From a bacterium (GTDB taxonomy: Bacteria; Zhuqueibacterota; Zhuqueibacteria; Residuimicrobiales; Residuimicrobiaceae), in contig JAKQNR010000007.1 in NCBI GenBank assembly GCA_029565685.1, positions 21,598-85,597 on the forward strand: a DNA stretch of 64,000 bases, in the 5' to 3' direction. A model generated the notes under the pieces. That model was not told where the DNA came from, did not search any database, and saw only the letters and a list, made by a program, of their open reading frames with translations. The position numbers and the translations under genes are program-made. Below are positions 17,237-26,205 of the stretch, in pieces (positions within the stretch are counted from its first letter, which is position 1; each line of letters opens with the position of its first letter).

Positions 17237-17631
17237 AGGAGTGGAGAGTGCATCATTACGGCCTGGCGACGGCTGACCTGGAACGAAGTATGGAGACTAT
17301 GCGCACGCTTGGTTATCATGTCGGAACCATCACTTATGATGCCATTCAAAAAGTCCGGGTGGCCTTTGTCTCCCGAGATCAGGAGGCCATGATCGAACTT
17401 GTATGTGACGCTGACGAAAACGGCCCGACCAAACGGTTTGTATCTCAAGTAGGGAACGGGTTTTATCATATCTGCTACGAAGTAGATAGCATCGAGGAGG
17501 CGACAAAAAAATTGCGCGAGGAAGGATTTCTTCTCAGACATGCTCCAGTTCCCGCGGTCGCCTGTGGAGGCAAAAAAATCGCCTGGATGTATAACCGTTA
17601 TATTGGATTGATCGAGTTAGTAGAGAAATAA
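17233..17631 (+). CDS. VOC (glyoxalase/methylmalonyl-CoA epimerase-like) protein
   Basis: 132 residues. Two betaalphabetabetabeta modules: 'VHHYGLATADLERSMETM' (first metal-binding His) and 'FYHICYEVDSIEEATKKLRE' (second His), ending in 'NRYIGLIELVE' (Glu ligand). The pattern HH..E fits metal-dependent isomerases and epimerases such as methylmalonyl-CoA epimerase. VOC proteins of this type recur beside FkbH-type genes in polysaccharide and antibiotic clusters, where they are thought to act on carrier-bound acyl groups. ATG 17233 overlaps the GNAT stop by four bases and has GGAG upstream, which settles the start. FkbH follows after six bases. Confidence 0.88.
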   Translation: MKEWRVHHYGLATADLERSMETMRTLGYHVGTITYDAIQKVRVAFVSRDQEAMIELVCDADENGPTKRFVSQVGNGFYHICYEVDSIEEATKKLREEGFLLRHAPVPAVACGGKKIAWMYNRYIGLIELVEK

Positions 17632-17637
17632 GAAATC

Positions 17638-19422
17638 ATGTTTAAAATGGCCTATGCTGAAATACACGATATCCTGAACCGGGCAAAGCTGGACCAATTG
17701 CCCAAGCTCGATATCTCCATTTTGCGCAACGTGGTGGTCGAAGGTATGATCCCATATTTAAAGTTTCTGGCATATGAAATGGGTTTTCGGGCAGAGATCA
17801 GGATGGGGGATTACGACAATATTGTTCAAGAATCGTTGGCGGGGGGAAGCGGTATTGTAAAAAAAGACACTGATTGCATATTAATTTTTAGTAAAATAGA
17901 TGGTTTATCCTGGAGCCTGGCCAGAAATTTCGCGTCTCTTGAAAAGGAAGAAATACAAAATCAAATCCTCAACATTCATAAGACGATTACCAACGTACTG
18001 GGCGGGATAAGAAATCAGACCAATGGAATGATTTTATGGTGTGGATTTGAACTCCCGCTCTATCCCAGCCTAGGAATTGGGGATGGTCAGATCGCATCAG
18101 GACAATCCGAGATAATTGCCGAGCTGAACAACTTTTTGCGTTCAAGCCTGCGCAACATCCCCAATGCCTATTATGTTGATCTTAATCTATGCCTTGCACG
18201 AGTGGGCGGACGAGCGTTTTACGACGAACGCTATTGGCATATCGGGCGCGCTCCCTACAGCCGAGAGGGGCTCGCAGAAATAGCGAGCGAGGCTTTTAAA
18301 TATATCCGCGCGGGCAAGGGAAAAAATAAAAAATGCCTGGTTTTAGACTGCGATAACGTCCTCTGGGGCGGAATTATTGGAGAAGATGGTCTTTCAGGGA
18401 TAAAACTGAGCAAAGTGTACCCGGGATCCCCTTATACGGAATTCCAGCAGGAAGTGCTGAATCTATACAGCCGAGGAATTATCCTAGCCCTGTGCAGCAA
18501 AAATAACGATAAGGATGTATGGGAGGTTTTTCGAACTCATCCGGATATGGTCTTGAAAGAAAATCACATTGCGGCGGCTGAAATTAACTGGGAGGACAAA
18601 GCTACCAATCTAAAAAAGATCGCCATAAATTTAAATATAGGGCTTGAAAGCATGGTTTTTATCGATGACAGTGAGTTCGAAGTAAATCTGGTGAGGGACG
18701 CCATTCCGGAAATCACCGTCATCCATCTGCCCAAGGATAAATCCGTGGAATACAGGAATATTTTGGCATCATGCGGACTTTTCGATACATTGGCGCTGTC
18801 GGCGGAGGATCGTGAGAGAGGGGATATGTACAGGCTCGAAGCGTTGCGTAAGAAAATGCAAAATGAGGCGCCGGACCTGGAAACCTATCTCCGCTCTCTA
18901 GAAATGGTAGTCGAATTGAACTTGGTTGATGATTACACACTCCCACGCGTGGCCCAGCTGACTCAAAAGACGAATCAGTTCAATCTTACGACACGAAGGT
19001 ACTCCGAAGCCGATATCAGAGCTTTTATGCAAGCCGAAGAAGTGGATGTCCTCACCCTGCGATTATCCGACAAGTTCGGGGATTCGGGCCTGGTGGGCGT
19101 ATGCATCCTGAAGCGCAGTAAACAAACTGCCCTGATTGACACCTTGCTGCTTTCCTGCCGTGTTCTAGGCAGAGGCGTAGAGGATGTTTTTATCGCCCAG
19201 GCTTTAAAGCTTGCAAGGCAACGGAAATGCGAATCGGTTATTGCAGAATATTACCAGACGGCAAAAAACGAACAGGTTAAAAATTTCTATCCAAGGCGAG
19301 GTTTTGAGTCGATTCCTCGATCATCGGATAAAGAGGGATGGCGTTACTGTATCAGCTTGAGCGGACCTCTCATGGAAGAACCGTCGTATTTCAAAGAAAT
19401 ACGCTCCTTTCTAAATGAATAA
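17638..19422 (+). CDS. FkbH-like HAD-IIIC protein with C-terminal GNAT domain
   Basis: 594 residues. An N-terminal region (about 1-225) carries an SGNH/GDSL-like end ('YWHIGRAPYSREGLAEIA'). Then the HAD domain begins with 'LVLDCDNVLWGG' (nucleophile and acid Asp 237/239), continues with 'LALCSKNND' and 'MVFIDDSEFEVNLVRDAIPE', and a GNAT-like C-terminal domain has 'LVGVCILKR', 'LLLSCRVLGRGVEDVFI' and 'KNFYPRRGFE'. FkbH enzymes dephosphorylate 1,3-bisphosphoglycerate and load glyceryl on a carrier protein; this longer form is found in many glycan clusters where the acyl unit may differ. Carrier protein 2, 24 bases downstream, is the likely acceptor. The start is ATG 17638. Confidence 0.92.
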   Translation: MFKMAYAEIHDILNRAKLDQLPKLDISILRNVVVEGMIPYLKFLAYEMGFRAEIRMGDYDNIVQESLAGGSGIVKKDTDCILIFSKIDGLSWSLARNFASLEKEEIQNQILNIHKTITNVLGGIRNQTNGMILWCGFELPLYPSLGIGDGQIASGQSEIIAELNNFLRSSLRNIPNAYYVDLNLCLARVGGRAFYDERYWHIGRAPYSREGLAEIASEAFKYIRAGKGKNKKCLVLDCDNVLWGGIIGEDGLSGIKLSKVYPGSPYTEFQQEVLNLYSRGIILALCSKNNDKDVWEVFRTHPDMVLKENHIAAAEINWEDKATNLKKIAINLNIGLESMVFIDDSEFEVNLVRDAIPEITVIHLPKDKSVEYRNILASCGLFDTLALSAEDRERGDMYRLEALRKKMQNEAPDLETYLRSLEMVVELNLVDDYTLPRVAQLTQKTNQFNLTTRRYSEADIRAFMQAEEVDVLTLRLSDKFGDSGLVGVCILKRSKQTALIDTLLLSCRVLGRGVEDVFIAQALKLARQRKCESVIAEYYQTAKNEQVKNFYPRRGFESIPRSSDKEGWRYCISLSGPLMEEPSYFKEIRSFLNE

Positions 19423-19446
19423 AGAGTGTACACGGGAGAGACAAGT

Positions 19447-19683
19447 ATGCCTAAAGAAAGAGTTTTTAAAATCATCAGTCAACTGATGAATGTGCCCCTC
19501 GATCAGGTCCATGAGCATTCTTCTCCGGAAACGATAGCCAAATGGGATTCTTTCCAGCATATGAATCTCATCTTGGCCCTGGAGGAAGAATTTAACATCA
19601 AATTCGGCGATGAAGAAATTATGCAAATGGGCAACGCCGGCGTGATAGTAAAGTCCCTGCAAAGCAAGGGTGTGAGAGACTAG
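19447..19683 (+). CDS. Acyl carrier protein 2
   Basis: 78 residues. The attachment motif is 'KWDSFQHMNLILALEEEF' with the D-S serine at about residue 36, different in context from the D-S-M of carrier 1. The W-D-S-x-x-H/x form is typical of carriers partnered with FkbH-like proteins. ATG 19447 with GGGAGAG upstream is chosen over GTG 19426. It is the last gene of the operon. Two carriers suggest two loading events: the adenylation enzyme may charge one and the FkbH protein the other. Confidence 0.9.
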   Translation: MPKERVFKIISQLMNVPLDQVHEHSSPETIAKWDSFQHMNLILALEEEFNIKFGDEEIMQMGNAGVIVKSLQSKGVRD

Positions 19684-19827
19684 CAGGAGGCAGGGCGATT
19701 GTTAAGACAGGGCGATTTCTTTTTGTTGGTTCTATTCTTTTCCGGAAGTAAGAGCCATCAGAACATGGATAAGGGGCAAAACAATAAAAAACGAGGAATA
19801 TCCTTCGACCCCGGTATGGCCTAAACA

Positions 19828-21036
19828 TCATTCTTTCAGGTAAGTGCCTTTGCAAAAAACATAATCGCTTTCAAGGCTTATTAGATAAATCGCTCTATCC
19901 GTGTCGGATTTTTCCATGGCATTGTAGAAAGATCGCTTTCCCAACACTTTCCTTAGCAAGTCCCATCGACGTCCGATCTGCAGCGAGTCCACTTTTCCAT
20001 TCAATTTAGATGAAGGCGCTCCCTGAACATCGCTATAGCCAAAATGAGATATCATATCGAAAACAGTGTCCTTCTTAAAAAAAGAAACCAATTCCTCAAA
20101 CATTTCAGGTGTTTCTCCAGGAAATCCGACGATGATGTCTGCCAAGAGGTATAAATGAGGACATTCAGTTCGGAACCGACGAAGAATACCGTAAAACTCA
20201 GGAAAATCAAGGGGGCGACCCATTCGACGCAAGAGCCATTCATTGACGTGTTGAAGACCAATATGAAGTCTCTTGATAACGCCCATCTTGCAAAATCGGA
20301 GCATATCCTCTGAGAACTGGGGCAACCAGCGACTATGCCAATTGCCAAAACGCAGAGAAATATCGGGCGAGATATTCAGCAGCGAATCCACGAGCCAAAT
20401 GATGTTTGTACCCAAGTCTATGCCGTACGAAAATGTGTCTTCCCCCATCAGAGAGATTTCTCTGTAGCCGCTCTGAATCGCGCATTCATACTGCTTTTTA
20501 ATCTCTTCAAACGGTACGCTTCGAGTTTGACCCTTTGCCTTTTTAATAACACAATAAGTGCAATTTCCTACGCATCCCTGTTCAATCTTGATATAAAAGG
20601 TTCGATCCTGAGGGACCTGCCAGCTTTGGGGCCGCACAAACACATTGGGCAGACTAACGCTCCTGAAAGGGATCTTGGCGTTAAAAATTTCATCCAGACG
20701 ATGCTCCTGATCGAGCTCCACACATTCACCATGAAATTTTTGCTTTAAATATGGCTCATGGGTTTTCGGAAAACATCCAACTATAATAATATTCTCTTCC
20801 GCGAATCCGATTTCGGATAATTGATGGAGCAATTTCAATACTTTCTTCATCATGAAATCATGAAAACCGCAAGCACAGATCAGTATTTTATCAACAGCAA
20901 AATTTTCAGCAATGGTCCAATGATTAGCAGCAAGGTATTTCTCAAGATGCGAGTAATATTGCACATGCCTTTCGCATCCCACATTATTCGTAATAATGGC
21001 CACGCTTCTGGCGGCAGGAGTCGTCTTCTTAAACAT
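19828..21036 (-). CDS. Radical SAM methylthiotransferase-like protein (MiaB/RimO family, variant)
   Basis: 402 residues. Three cysteines of the N-terminal UPF0004 domain are present ('NNVGC', 'ICACGF', 'IVGCFPK'), and the radical SAM motif is 'EQGCVGNCTYCVIKKAKG' (CxxxCxxC). Later 'GLQHVNEWLLRRMGR' and 'ADIIVGFPGET' match the MTTase core. The protein ends about 35-40 residues earlier than MiaB, and I cannot see a TRAM domain. Classical MTTases attach methylthio groups to tRNA or ribosomal protein S12; a TRAM-less form in a biosynthetic island may act on another molecule. It converges with the operon. A strong AAGGAG precedes the ATG. Confidence 0.85.
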   Translation of the reverse strand: MFKKTTPAARSVAIITNNVGCERHVQYYSHLEKYLAANHWTIAENFAVDKILICACGFHDFMMKKVLKLLHQLSEIGFAEENIIIVGCFPKTHEPYLKQKFHGECVELDQEHRLDEIFNAKIPFRSVSLPNVFVRPQSWQVPQDRTFYIKIEQGCVGNCTYCVIKKAKGQTRSVPFEEIKKQYECAIQSGYREISLMGEDTFSYGIDLGTNIIWLVDSLLNISPDISLRFGNWHSRWLPQFSEDMLRFCKMGVIKRLHIGLQHVNEWLLRRMGRPLDFPEFYGILRRFRTECPHLYLLADIIVGFPGETPEMFEELVSFFKKDTVFDMISHFGYSDVQGAPSSKLNGKVDSLQIGRRWDLLRKVLGKRSFYNAMEKSDTDRAIYLISLESDYVFCKGTYLKE

Positions 21037-21142
21037 TCTATCCTTCTCCTTGTCACATTGATCATGCTACCTTCACACCTTGCTTAACGAGCCTGATTTC
21101 GTTTGAGGGCGGACGAAAAGGGGAAAGGTCAATGATGCTTTT

Positions 21143-22525
21143 TTACCTGGCTGATAAGGCTTCTAATAGGGTGCGACCGACCGTCCAGTTATTAATCGCC
21201 GTTACGCCGATAACTGCAGCCACTAAACCGCATCGCTGCCAGGAAACATGGAGTTTCGTTGCCACCAATAGGGCGCCCAGAAAAACCAGCGGCGTATGCC
21301 AGTGTTGTGAATATAAAAAACGGTCACTGCCCCACAAAGAGTGAAAAATCATGTTGTAAAAAACGACAAGCCCGCTACCCCATGAAAGCAAGAATAGCGA
21401 ACGGTCTTCACGGGCCAATTGACGAATGGGTAATAGTAACAACAGCAAGAGAACCATGCCGATCAAATTCCTTACGGAGAAAAAAGCGTTATGCCAACTC
21501 TTCTGGTCGAGGTGATCAAAGGAAAACTTGAAAGCATAGCGGGCCGAAGGATTCATTTGCATGGCAAATGCATTCGGAATTTGCTTCGGTTCCGGCGCGA
21601 TGATCGAATTCACAACTACCTCTGGAAAGGTGAAAAATTTCTTGACAGCGTTTTTAGCATTTTTCGTGCCAAACGTCTGAATCCAGTCAAATTCATGACT
21701 GAGGGAGGGCCGCTTTAGCCCGGTCGCACCGAGCATGATGTCTTGAAGGGCGAAGGTTAGGGCTAAGACGAGGGCCGCCCATCCCACAACCCTGGCAATC
21801 GAAATCCAAACGCCTCTATGCTGGTAAATTTCGCTCAGCCAGAACAGAATAGCCATAGGCACCAGGTTGGTGATCGTAACACCGGTGGCAAACATTCCGA
21901 CTGCGGTCCACGCCATAAAGCACTGCCGCTCACGGCCATCCTTTGAGACCAGGAATAATAAATAGGCCAGTGCGATGGCCAGATTGTTGATAGCAAATAA
22001 TTCGGGAATGCTGCCGAACAACAGCTGAGTAAATGAAACCAAGGCCAGCAAGGTAAACAGGCTAGCCAGCAGTAAGGACAACGTTAGCCGCAAGAATAGC
22101 CGATAAACAATCCAATAGTAGAGTGCTGCCATCAAGGGAACGATTACCAGCGCGCATTGACGGTGCAAATATTTTGTGTCATCAAATTTGCCGGGCGATA
22201 CGATGGTCAGCCCCTTTGACAGCACCCTGATCGGGGCGGCAAAAAAGGTTGGCACATTGGGATGCGCTAATTGTCGCATATAATACAGATCAATATTCGG
22301 TTCATCGCCCAAATTGGTAAAGGAATGCAACACTACATTTGGATCTGCATCGAATAAAACATTGTACTGTTGAAATACTCCAAATCGCTCAAGCTTCAAT
22401 TCGAGATTCCAATGAAGCAAAAAGCCCATAATGGAAATCAATAAACCGACGATAATGGAAGACGATTTTTGATTTGCTGATCCGAAAATGAACTTCACCT
22501 TTGAAGCTAATTGGGTCAATAACAT
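21143..22525 (-). CDS. Polytopic membrane protein, possibly a GT-C type glycosyltransferase
   Basis: 460 residues with about ten to twelve hydrophobic segments. Between the first and second lies a loop with 'FDADPN' followed by 'NLGDEPNIDLYYMRQLAHPN', which resembles the acidic first periplasmic loop of GT-C glycosyltransferases (dolichyl-phosphate-mannose/ArnT type). I do not recognise a closer family, so the assignment is by architecture only. If correct, it would use a polyprenyl-phosphate sugar donor to modify an envelope glycan or protein. The radical SAM gene follows on the same strand about 106 bases downstream. Ribosome-binding site weak. Confidence 0.65.
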   Translation of the reverse strand: MLLTQLASKVKFIFGSANQKSSSIIVGLLISIMGFLLHWNLELKLERFGVFQQYNVLFDADPNVVLHSFTNLGDEPNIDLYYMRQLAHPNVPTFFAAPIRVLSKGLTIVSPGKFDDTKYLHRQCALVIVPLMAALYYWIVYRLFLRLTLSLLLASLFTLLALVSFTQLLFGSIPELFAINNLAIALAYLLFLVSKDGRERQCFMAWTAVGMFATGVTITNLVPMAILFWLSEIYQHRGVWISIARVVGWAALVLALTFALQDIMLGATGLKRPSLSHEFDWIQTFGTKNAKNAVKKFFTFPEVVVNSIIAPEPKQIPNAFAMQMNPSARYAFKFSFDHLDQKSWHNAFFSVRNLIGMVLLLLLLLPIRQLAREDRSLFLLSWGSGLVVFYNMIFHSLWGSDRFLYSQHWHTPLVFLGALLVATKLHVSWQRCGLVAAVIGVTAINNWTVGRTLLEALSAR

Positions 22526-22669
22526 CGGATTCCATTGTTTTATTATAATGCCAGCGAGTTAACTCTTGAATGATCGACGATGATTTTTTTACATTAACGT
22601 ATTAAAACAAGAGGGCAGGTGCTTTAAGTCGGACGCCAGAGCGTTCGCATATAATAAAACGATCGCGTT

Positions 22670-23249
22670 CTGGAAAAAGGATCACCTACGGATATATCGC
22701 CATACTCTTGGTCATCCGCAAGGGTACAGTCGGTCAATGGATCGAATCTCACCCATTCAAAGGCAGCAAGAGAGCACGTATCGGCAAACGTCGTCGTCCA
22801 TACGGCGACTGCCGGATTGATCATCCTGCGCAAGTGGCCTTTATTCAGACTACCATCCAGGATAGCTGCCAAATCAGATTAAATGCCCCATTGCGCTTTG
22901 GACTCGCCGCGCCATCCAGACGCTGATTCAGGATCATTGTATACTACAGTCGCTGATCCGCAGCATTGATGAATATCTCCGTCGCTGGGGAACGCCCATC
23001 ACTCGGGCTTACGAACAGAATCCCAAGATGGCGATCAAATTGTATTTCCTTCCTGCGCATACAGCTGAACGGAATCCGGATGAATATTTAAATCGAGATT
23101 CGAAACAATCAGCATTAAATATGGCGCCGGCCAGAAATAGCAATCAACTGCAGAAACAGATCAAAACATATATACGAGGTATTCAACGATTTCCCAAAAG
23201 AATCAAGCTACATGTCACGAACAAAATTGCCGAATTTGCGAGTAATTAA
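22670..23249 (+). pseudogene. IS630-family transposase remnant with catalytic core deleted
   Basis: Fragments of an IS630 transposase in order on the + strand: 'RKGTVGQWIESHPFKGSK' (helix-turn-helix part) and 'GKRRRPYGDCR' in one frame; 'PIALWTRRAIQTLIQDHC' and 'IDEYLRRWGTP' and 'RAYEQNPKM' in another; then a sudden jump to 'YFLPAHTAERNPDEYLNRD' and 'IRGIQRFPKRIKLHV' at the C-terminus. The segment with the first DDE residues, between 'NPKM' and 'FLPAH', is missing. Frameshifts separate the blocks. No inverted repeats or target duplication could be seen by eye. Confidence 0.85.
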
Positions 23250-24016
23250 TTGCCGGAATAATAATTTTTCCTTATACCTATTGTATTTTCTTTATAGGCA
23301 AATAATTTAAATCCATTCCTTTTTATTAATTTAATAGATTTTTTATAATCTGACGTCGTTAAATGTATATGTTCAAAAATAATTATATCTATCTTTAACT
23401 TGTTAAAATTTATAAGCTTTATTATTTCAAAATCATAACCTTCCGTGTCAATTTCGATTAGATCTACATTTTCAATATTGTGCTTTAGAAGCAAAGTGTC
23501 CAATGAAATCGTTTTTATTTTCTCTTCGATAAGCAGGTCATCAAAATTTGATATATTTTTTTTATGCTTGAGAATAATCTCTTTATTAAAAGAGCCTATA
23601 GTATGATACCATCTCGGCAAATTAGGATCGTTTTCTACTTTTAATCGATAAAAACTTGCTTCGCCGTCATTATTTGAAATCGCAGAATTTTCAAAAATCA
23701 AATTATGTTGCTTTGAAGAATAATTTCGCTTTAATCTTTCAAAAAGATAGGTAACTGGTTCAACCAAAAGGCCTTGCCAATTATATTGATTAATATATTT
23801 GTTTATTGGATCCGCTTCAACTCCATCATTAGAACCTATTTGAATAAAAAAAACATCATTTTTAAAATGTGAATAGCTTTCTAATATTTCTTCTAATGGT
23901 TTTTGCTTTGGCAACCACAGTTTATCTCCGGAATGGTATATTTTAGATAATAATCGATAAAGAAAACTATTTTCCGATAATATCTTTTTGACTTGCTGAG
24001 CCATCTTGATTTTCAT
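23246..24016 (-). CDS. FkbM-family SAM-dependent methyltransferase
   Basis: 256 residues from ATG 24016. SAM-binding features: 'VFFIQIGSNDGVEADPINKY' (motif I; listed for its IGSNDG), 'LVEPVTYLFERL', and the FkbM hallmark 'LIEIDTEGYDFEIIKLI' near residue 195. FkbM proteins O-methylate sugars and polyketide hydroxyls. The gene is clearly more AT-rich than the surrounding chromosome, pointing to separate acquisition. An earlier ATG at 24082 would add 22 residues with no family likeness, so the inner start is preferred. The stop codon touches the end of the IS630 remnant. Confidence 0.85.
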   Translation of the reverse strand: MKIKMAQQVKKILSENSFLYRLLSKIYHSGDKLWLPKQKPLEEILESYSHFKNDVFFIQIGSNDGVEADPINKYINQYNWQGLLVEPVTYLFERLKRNYSSKQHNLIFENSAISNNDGEASFYRLKVENDPNLPRWYHTIGSFNKEIILKHKKNISNFDDLLIEEKIKTISLDTLLLKHNIENVDLIEIDTEGYDFEIIKLINFNKLKIDIIIFEHIHLTTSDYKKSIKLIKRNGFKLFAYKENTIGIRKNYYSGN

Positions 24017-24082
24017 ATTTATTCCAACATTTATTGATGATAAATCAACTCGCATCAAACCAATGAGACTGACAGTATCCAA

Positions 24083-25228
24083 GAAATCACAAATGGCGAC
24101 TCCGACCGCGCTTGCTCAGTCTCTCATACCGTTCAAACCCTTGCTACGCCAGTTTGCCTTTGAGATGGAAAGAAGTTAAGAAAATTTTATTTTGCTGGGT
24201 TTAAAAAAAATCGAGGAGATCATCCTCTGACATACGCCTCGCACCCATCTATTCCCCCATTTTGGAATGCAGATCCATATCCTGCCCGTCGCCGGTTCTC
24301 ATCTCCGGGAAAGTAGCTACTCTAACTCTATTAAGCAAGCAAATATTTGAATCATCTGCAATTAGACGCTATTGCTGCGGGATCAGCCTGCGTAAAAATT
24401 ACTGACTCGTGATATGCAAACGCGATTACGATCGCATGCACCGAACTGTTCCAGTCCATCAGATCGCTCAAGTTTGTGCCGTCCTTGTAAAACAAGCTGA
24501 TCCCACTCTCGCTCCGCAAGTCTGGCCTCATCCATCCCTCATCGCTTCATTCTTCGAACGGCATAACGTCCCCAGCAAACAGCGGTCGTACCGGAAGAAA
24601 ATAAATAACCGCTTCGATATGTTGAAGAAAATGGACAAATGCTCCCCGAATCGGCTCGAGGGCGGTACCATATCGATGCAAATGGGTCCTGGGGCTAAAT
24701 CGCTGGTGCGTTTATAAATAACTTGCTCTCGGCCCCGTATAAAGGTTCTAGTTAAGCAAAGTGGTGAGATCGCCCAACAACCGACGCTGAGCGGAAGTGA
24801 GTGTTTATACCCTTCGCGCCGCAATGGGCCAAAGGGAGCAAGGTAAACAGGGCTTCCATATTGCTGGGCTTGCTCGCTGCGACCGGGGTTGGCTCTTCGC
24901 GCGCGAACCAGCTCGCCGGTTGCCAGCCTATCGTCCCGCCGCGAGGTGAAAAACTGATCTACATGAAAAGGGTTGTGCAGCAGGTCTGTAAAAGGCACTT
25001 TGGTTAAAGATCCTGTGCTGCCGTTTGGATAGAATAATGCATTTTTCACTGCCTGTTTTATTTTCATCCTATCATTCCTGCGAAACAAAATAAAAACATC
25101 AATACGCATAAATCTTTTAATTTGTAACTAAGTGCCAGCAGGCGATCCTCATTTAATAATATCCATTAAATTTTTTCGCCTAGTAAATTGTTTGTCTTGC
25201 AGATTAGAGGTTGTTTTATATTGAAATG
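24083..25228. other. Gene-poor stretch with a possible fragment
   Basis: About 1.1 kb with no gene that I can support. A minus-strand frame starts at ATG 25067 behind a plausible AGGAATGATAGG ribosome site and begins 'MKIKQAVKNALFYPNG', but it soon loses any protein-like character. It may be the head of a broken gene. Composition varies from AT-rich (near 24.1 and 25.15 kb) to GC-rich in the middle, consistent with patched debris. Confidence 0.4.
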
Positions 25229-25921
25229 TCAACTAGACTTTTTCGTAATAATGCTTCTCATCCATCGGAACAAATTTTGGGCAACGAATAGATATATATC
25301 TTTGGGGTGATTTCCATAATAAAAGATTTTTCTCTTTTTCCCGTTGATCGTGATGGTATACTCTTTGAATCTTTTAATTTCTTCACAGCCTAATATTTTA
25401 TATATCCAATGCGCCGATATGTTTTTAATATCCACGTATCCATAGATTTTCGTATATCCATTGCTACGGTGATTTGCATACATTTCAGAAAGCAAATATA
25501 AGGCGAGGCCCTGACCTCTATTGGGGGGTGTAATATAGAAATACTCAGCATAGATTTCATTCTCCCCTTCAAGTTTAATGGGCAGTCTATCTAACGCATA
25601 AGAATATCCATTTTTTATTCGCTTGGCATACCACCAATAATAACCAATTAATGCGGCGTCTTTGAAAAACAATACACCATTACATTTGTGTTCGATTAAA
25701 CGTTTAATCAGATCAACCTCAGTGGGGTCGCCTATCTCTTCACAAAACTTTATTACTGCATTCAAATCTTTTTCCCCATAAGGTCTATAGTTATAGTCAG
25801 TCGATAATTCGCTTTTTACCTTGTAACGAGAAGGCTTAGTCAGATCAAGTTCTGTTAAAACCACTTCCCTTTCAAAATTCAGGCAAATGGCTTTATTGAT
25901 TGAATCTACCAATAACTTCAT
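25229..25921 (-). CDS. GNAT-family acetyltransferase
   Basis: 230 residues. The acetyl-CoA binding segment is clear: 'YFYITPPNRGQGLALYLLSEM' shows R-G-Q-G-L in the Q/R-x-x-G-x-G/A loop, followed by 'NGYTKIYGYVDIKNISAHWIYKILGCEE' (split by its N-x-x-A-x-x-x-Y motif). Substrate unknown; it lies near FkbM, in a region with sugar-modification flavour. It is AT-rich like the FkbM gene. Its ATG overlaps by four bases (ATGA, 25918-25921) the stop of the upstream BKACE-derived frame, so the two were probably once an operon. GGGAG upstream supports the start. Confidence 0.85.
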   Translation of the reverse strand: MKLLVDSINKAICLNFEREVVLTELDLTKPSRYKVKSELSTDYNYRPYGEKDLNAVIKFCEEIGDPTEVDLIKRLIEHKCNGVLFFKDAALIGYYWWYAKRIKNGYSYALDRLPIKLEGENEIYAEYFYITPPNRGQGLALYLLSEMYANHRSNGYTKIYGYVDIKNISAHWIYKILGCEEIKRFKEYTITINGKKRKIFYYGNHPKDIYLFVAQNLFRWMRSIITKKSS

Positions 25922-26205
25922 CGCTCATCGCTCCCATAGCCCGAATTCGATGGTTGCAGGATAAAAAGTAAAGAATTAAATGTTATTTTATAATACGACG
26001 GACTTTTCTTTTCGAATGCAGTCGCGTTACGATCTTTCCAGCCTTTCTGCAGGTCCATCATCAAGGCCGATTCTGTGAAACCCGTTTCTGCGGCTTCCAG
26101 AACCTGATTAACGATTTCATCGGCCTGAAGGAATACATTGGGGGGCATGTTTTTAGCAGGGATCATGGTGGTTGGCGTAAAATGGAGGAAAAAGTGCTTA
26201 TCCAT
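25918..26205 (-). pseudogene. 5' remnant of a BKACE/DUF849 (3-keto-5-aminohexanoate cleavage) gene
   Basis: A 95-residue frame. The first 45 residues, 'LHFTPTTMIPAKNMPPNVF' and 'ADEIVNQVLEAAETGF', match the N-terminus of beta-keto acid cleavage enzymes of the DUF849 family (usual form F-T-P-T-G-M-x-P-x-K then E-E-I). After that the expected 'HLHARD' metal motif is gone and the sequence becomes unrelated, so most of the roughly 300-residue enzyme is lost. A good ribosome site (GAGGGG) still precedes the ATG at 26205. The frame ends in an ATGA overlap with the GNAT gene. Confidence 0.55.

Noticed and set aside
24528..25109. Minus-strand 193-residue frame
   Set aside because: The start has a plausible ribosome site, but the sequence lacks domain character and looks like a join of unrelated pieces.
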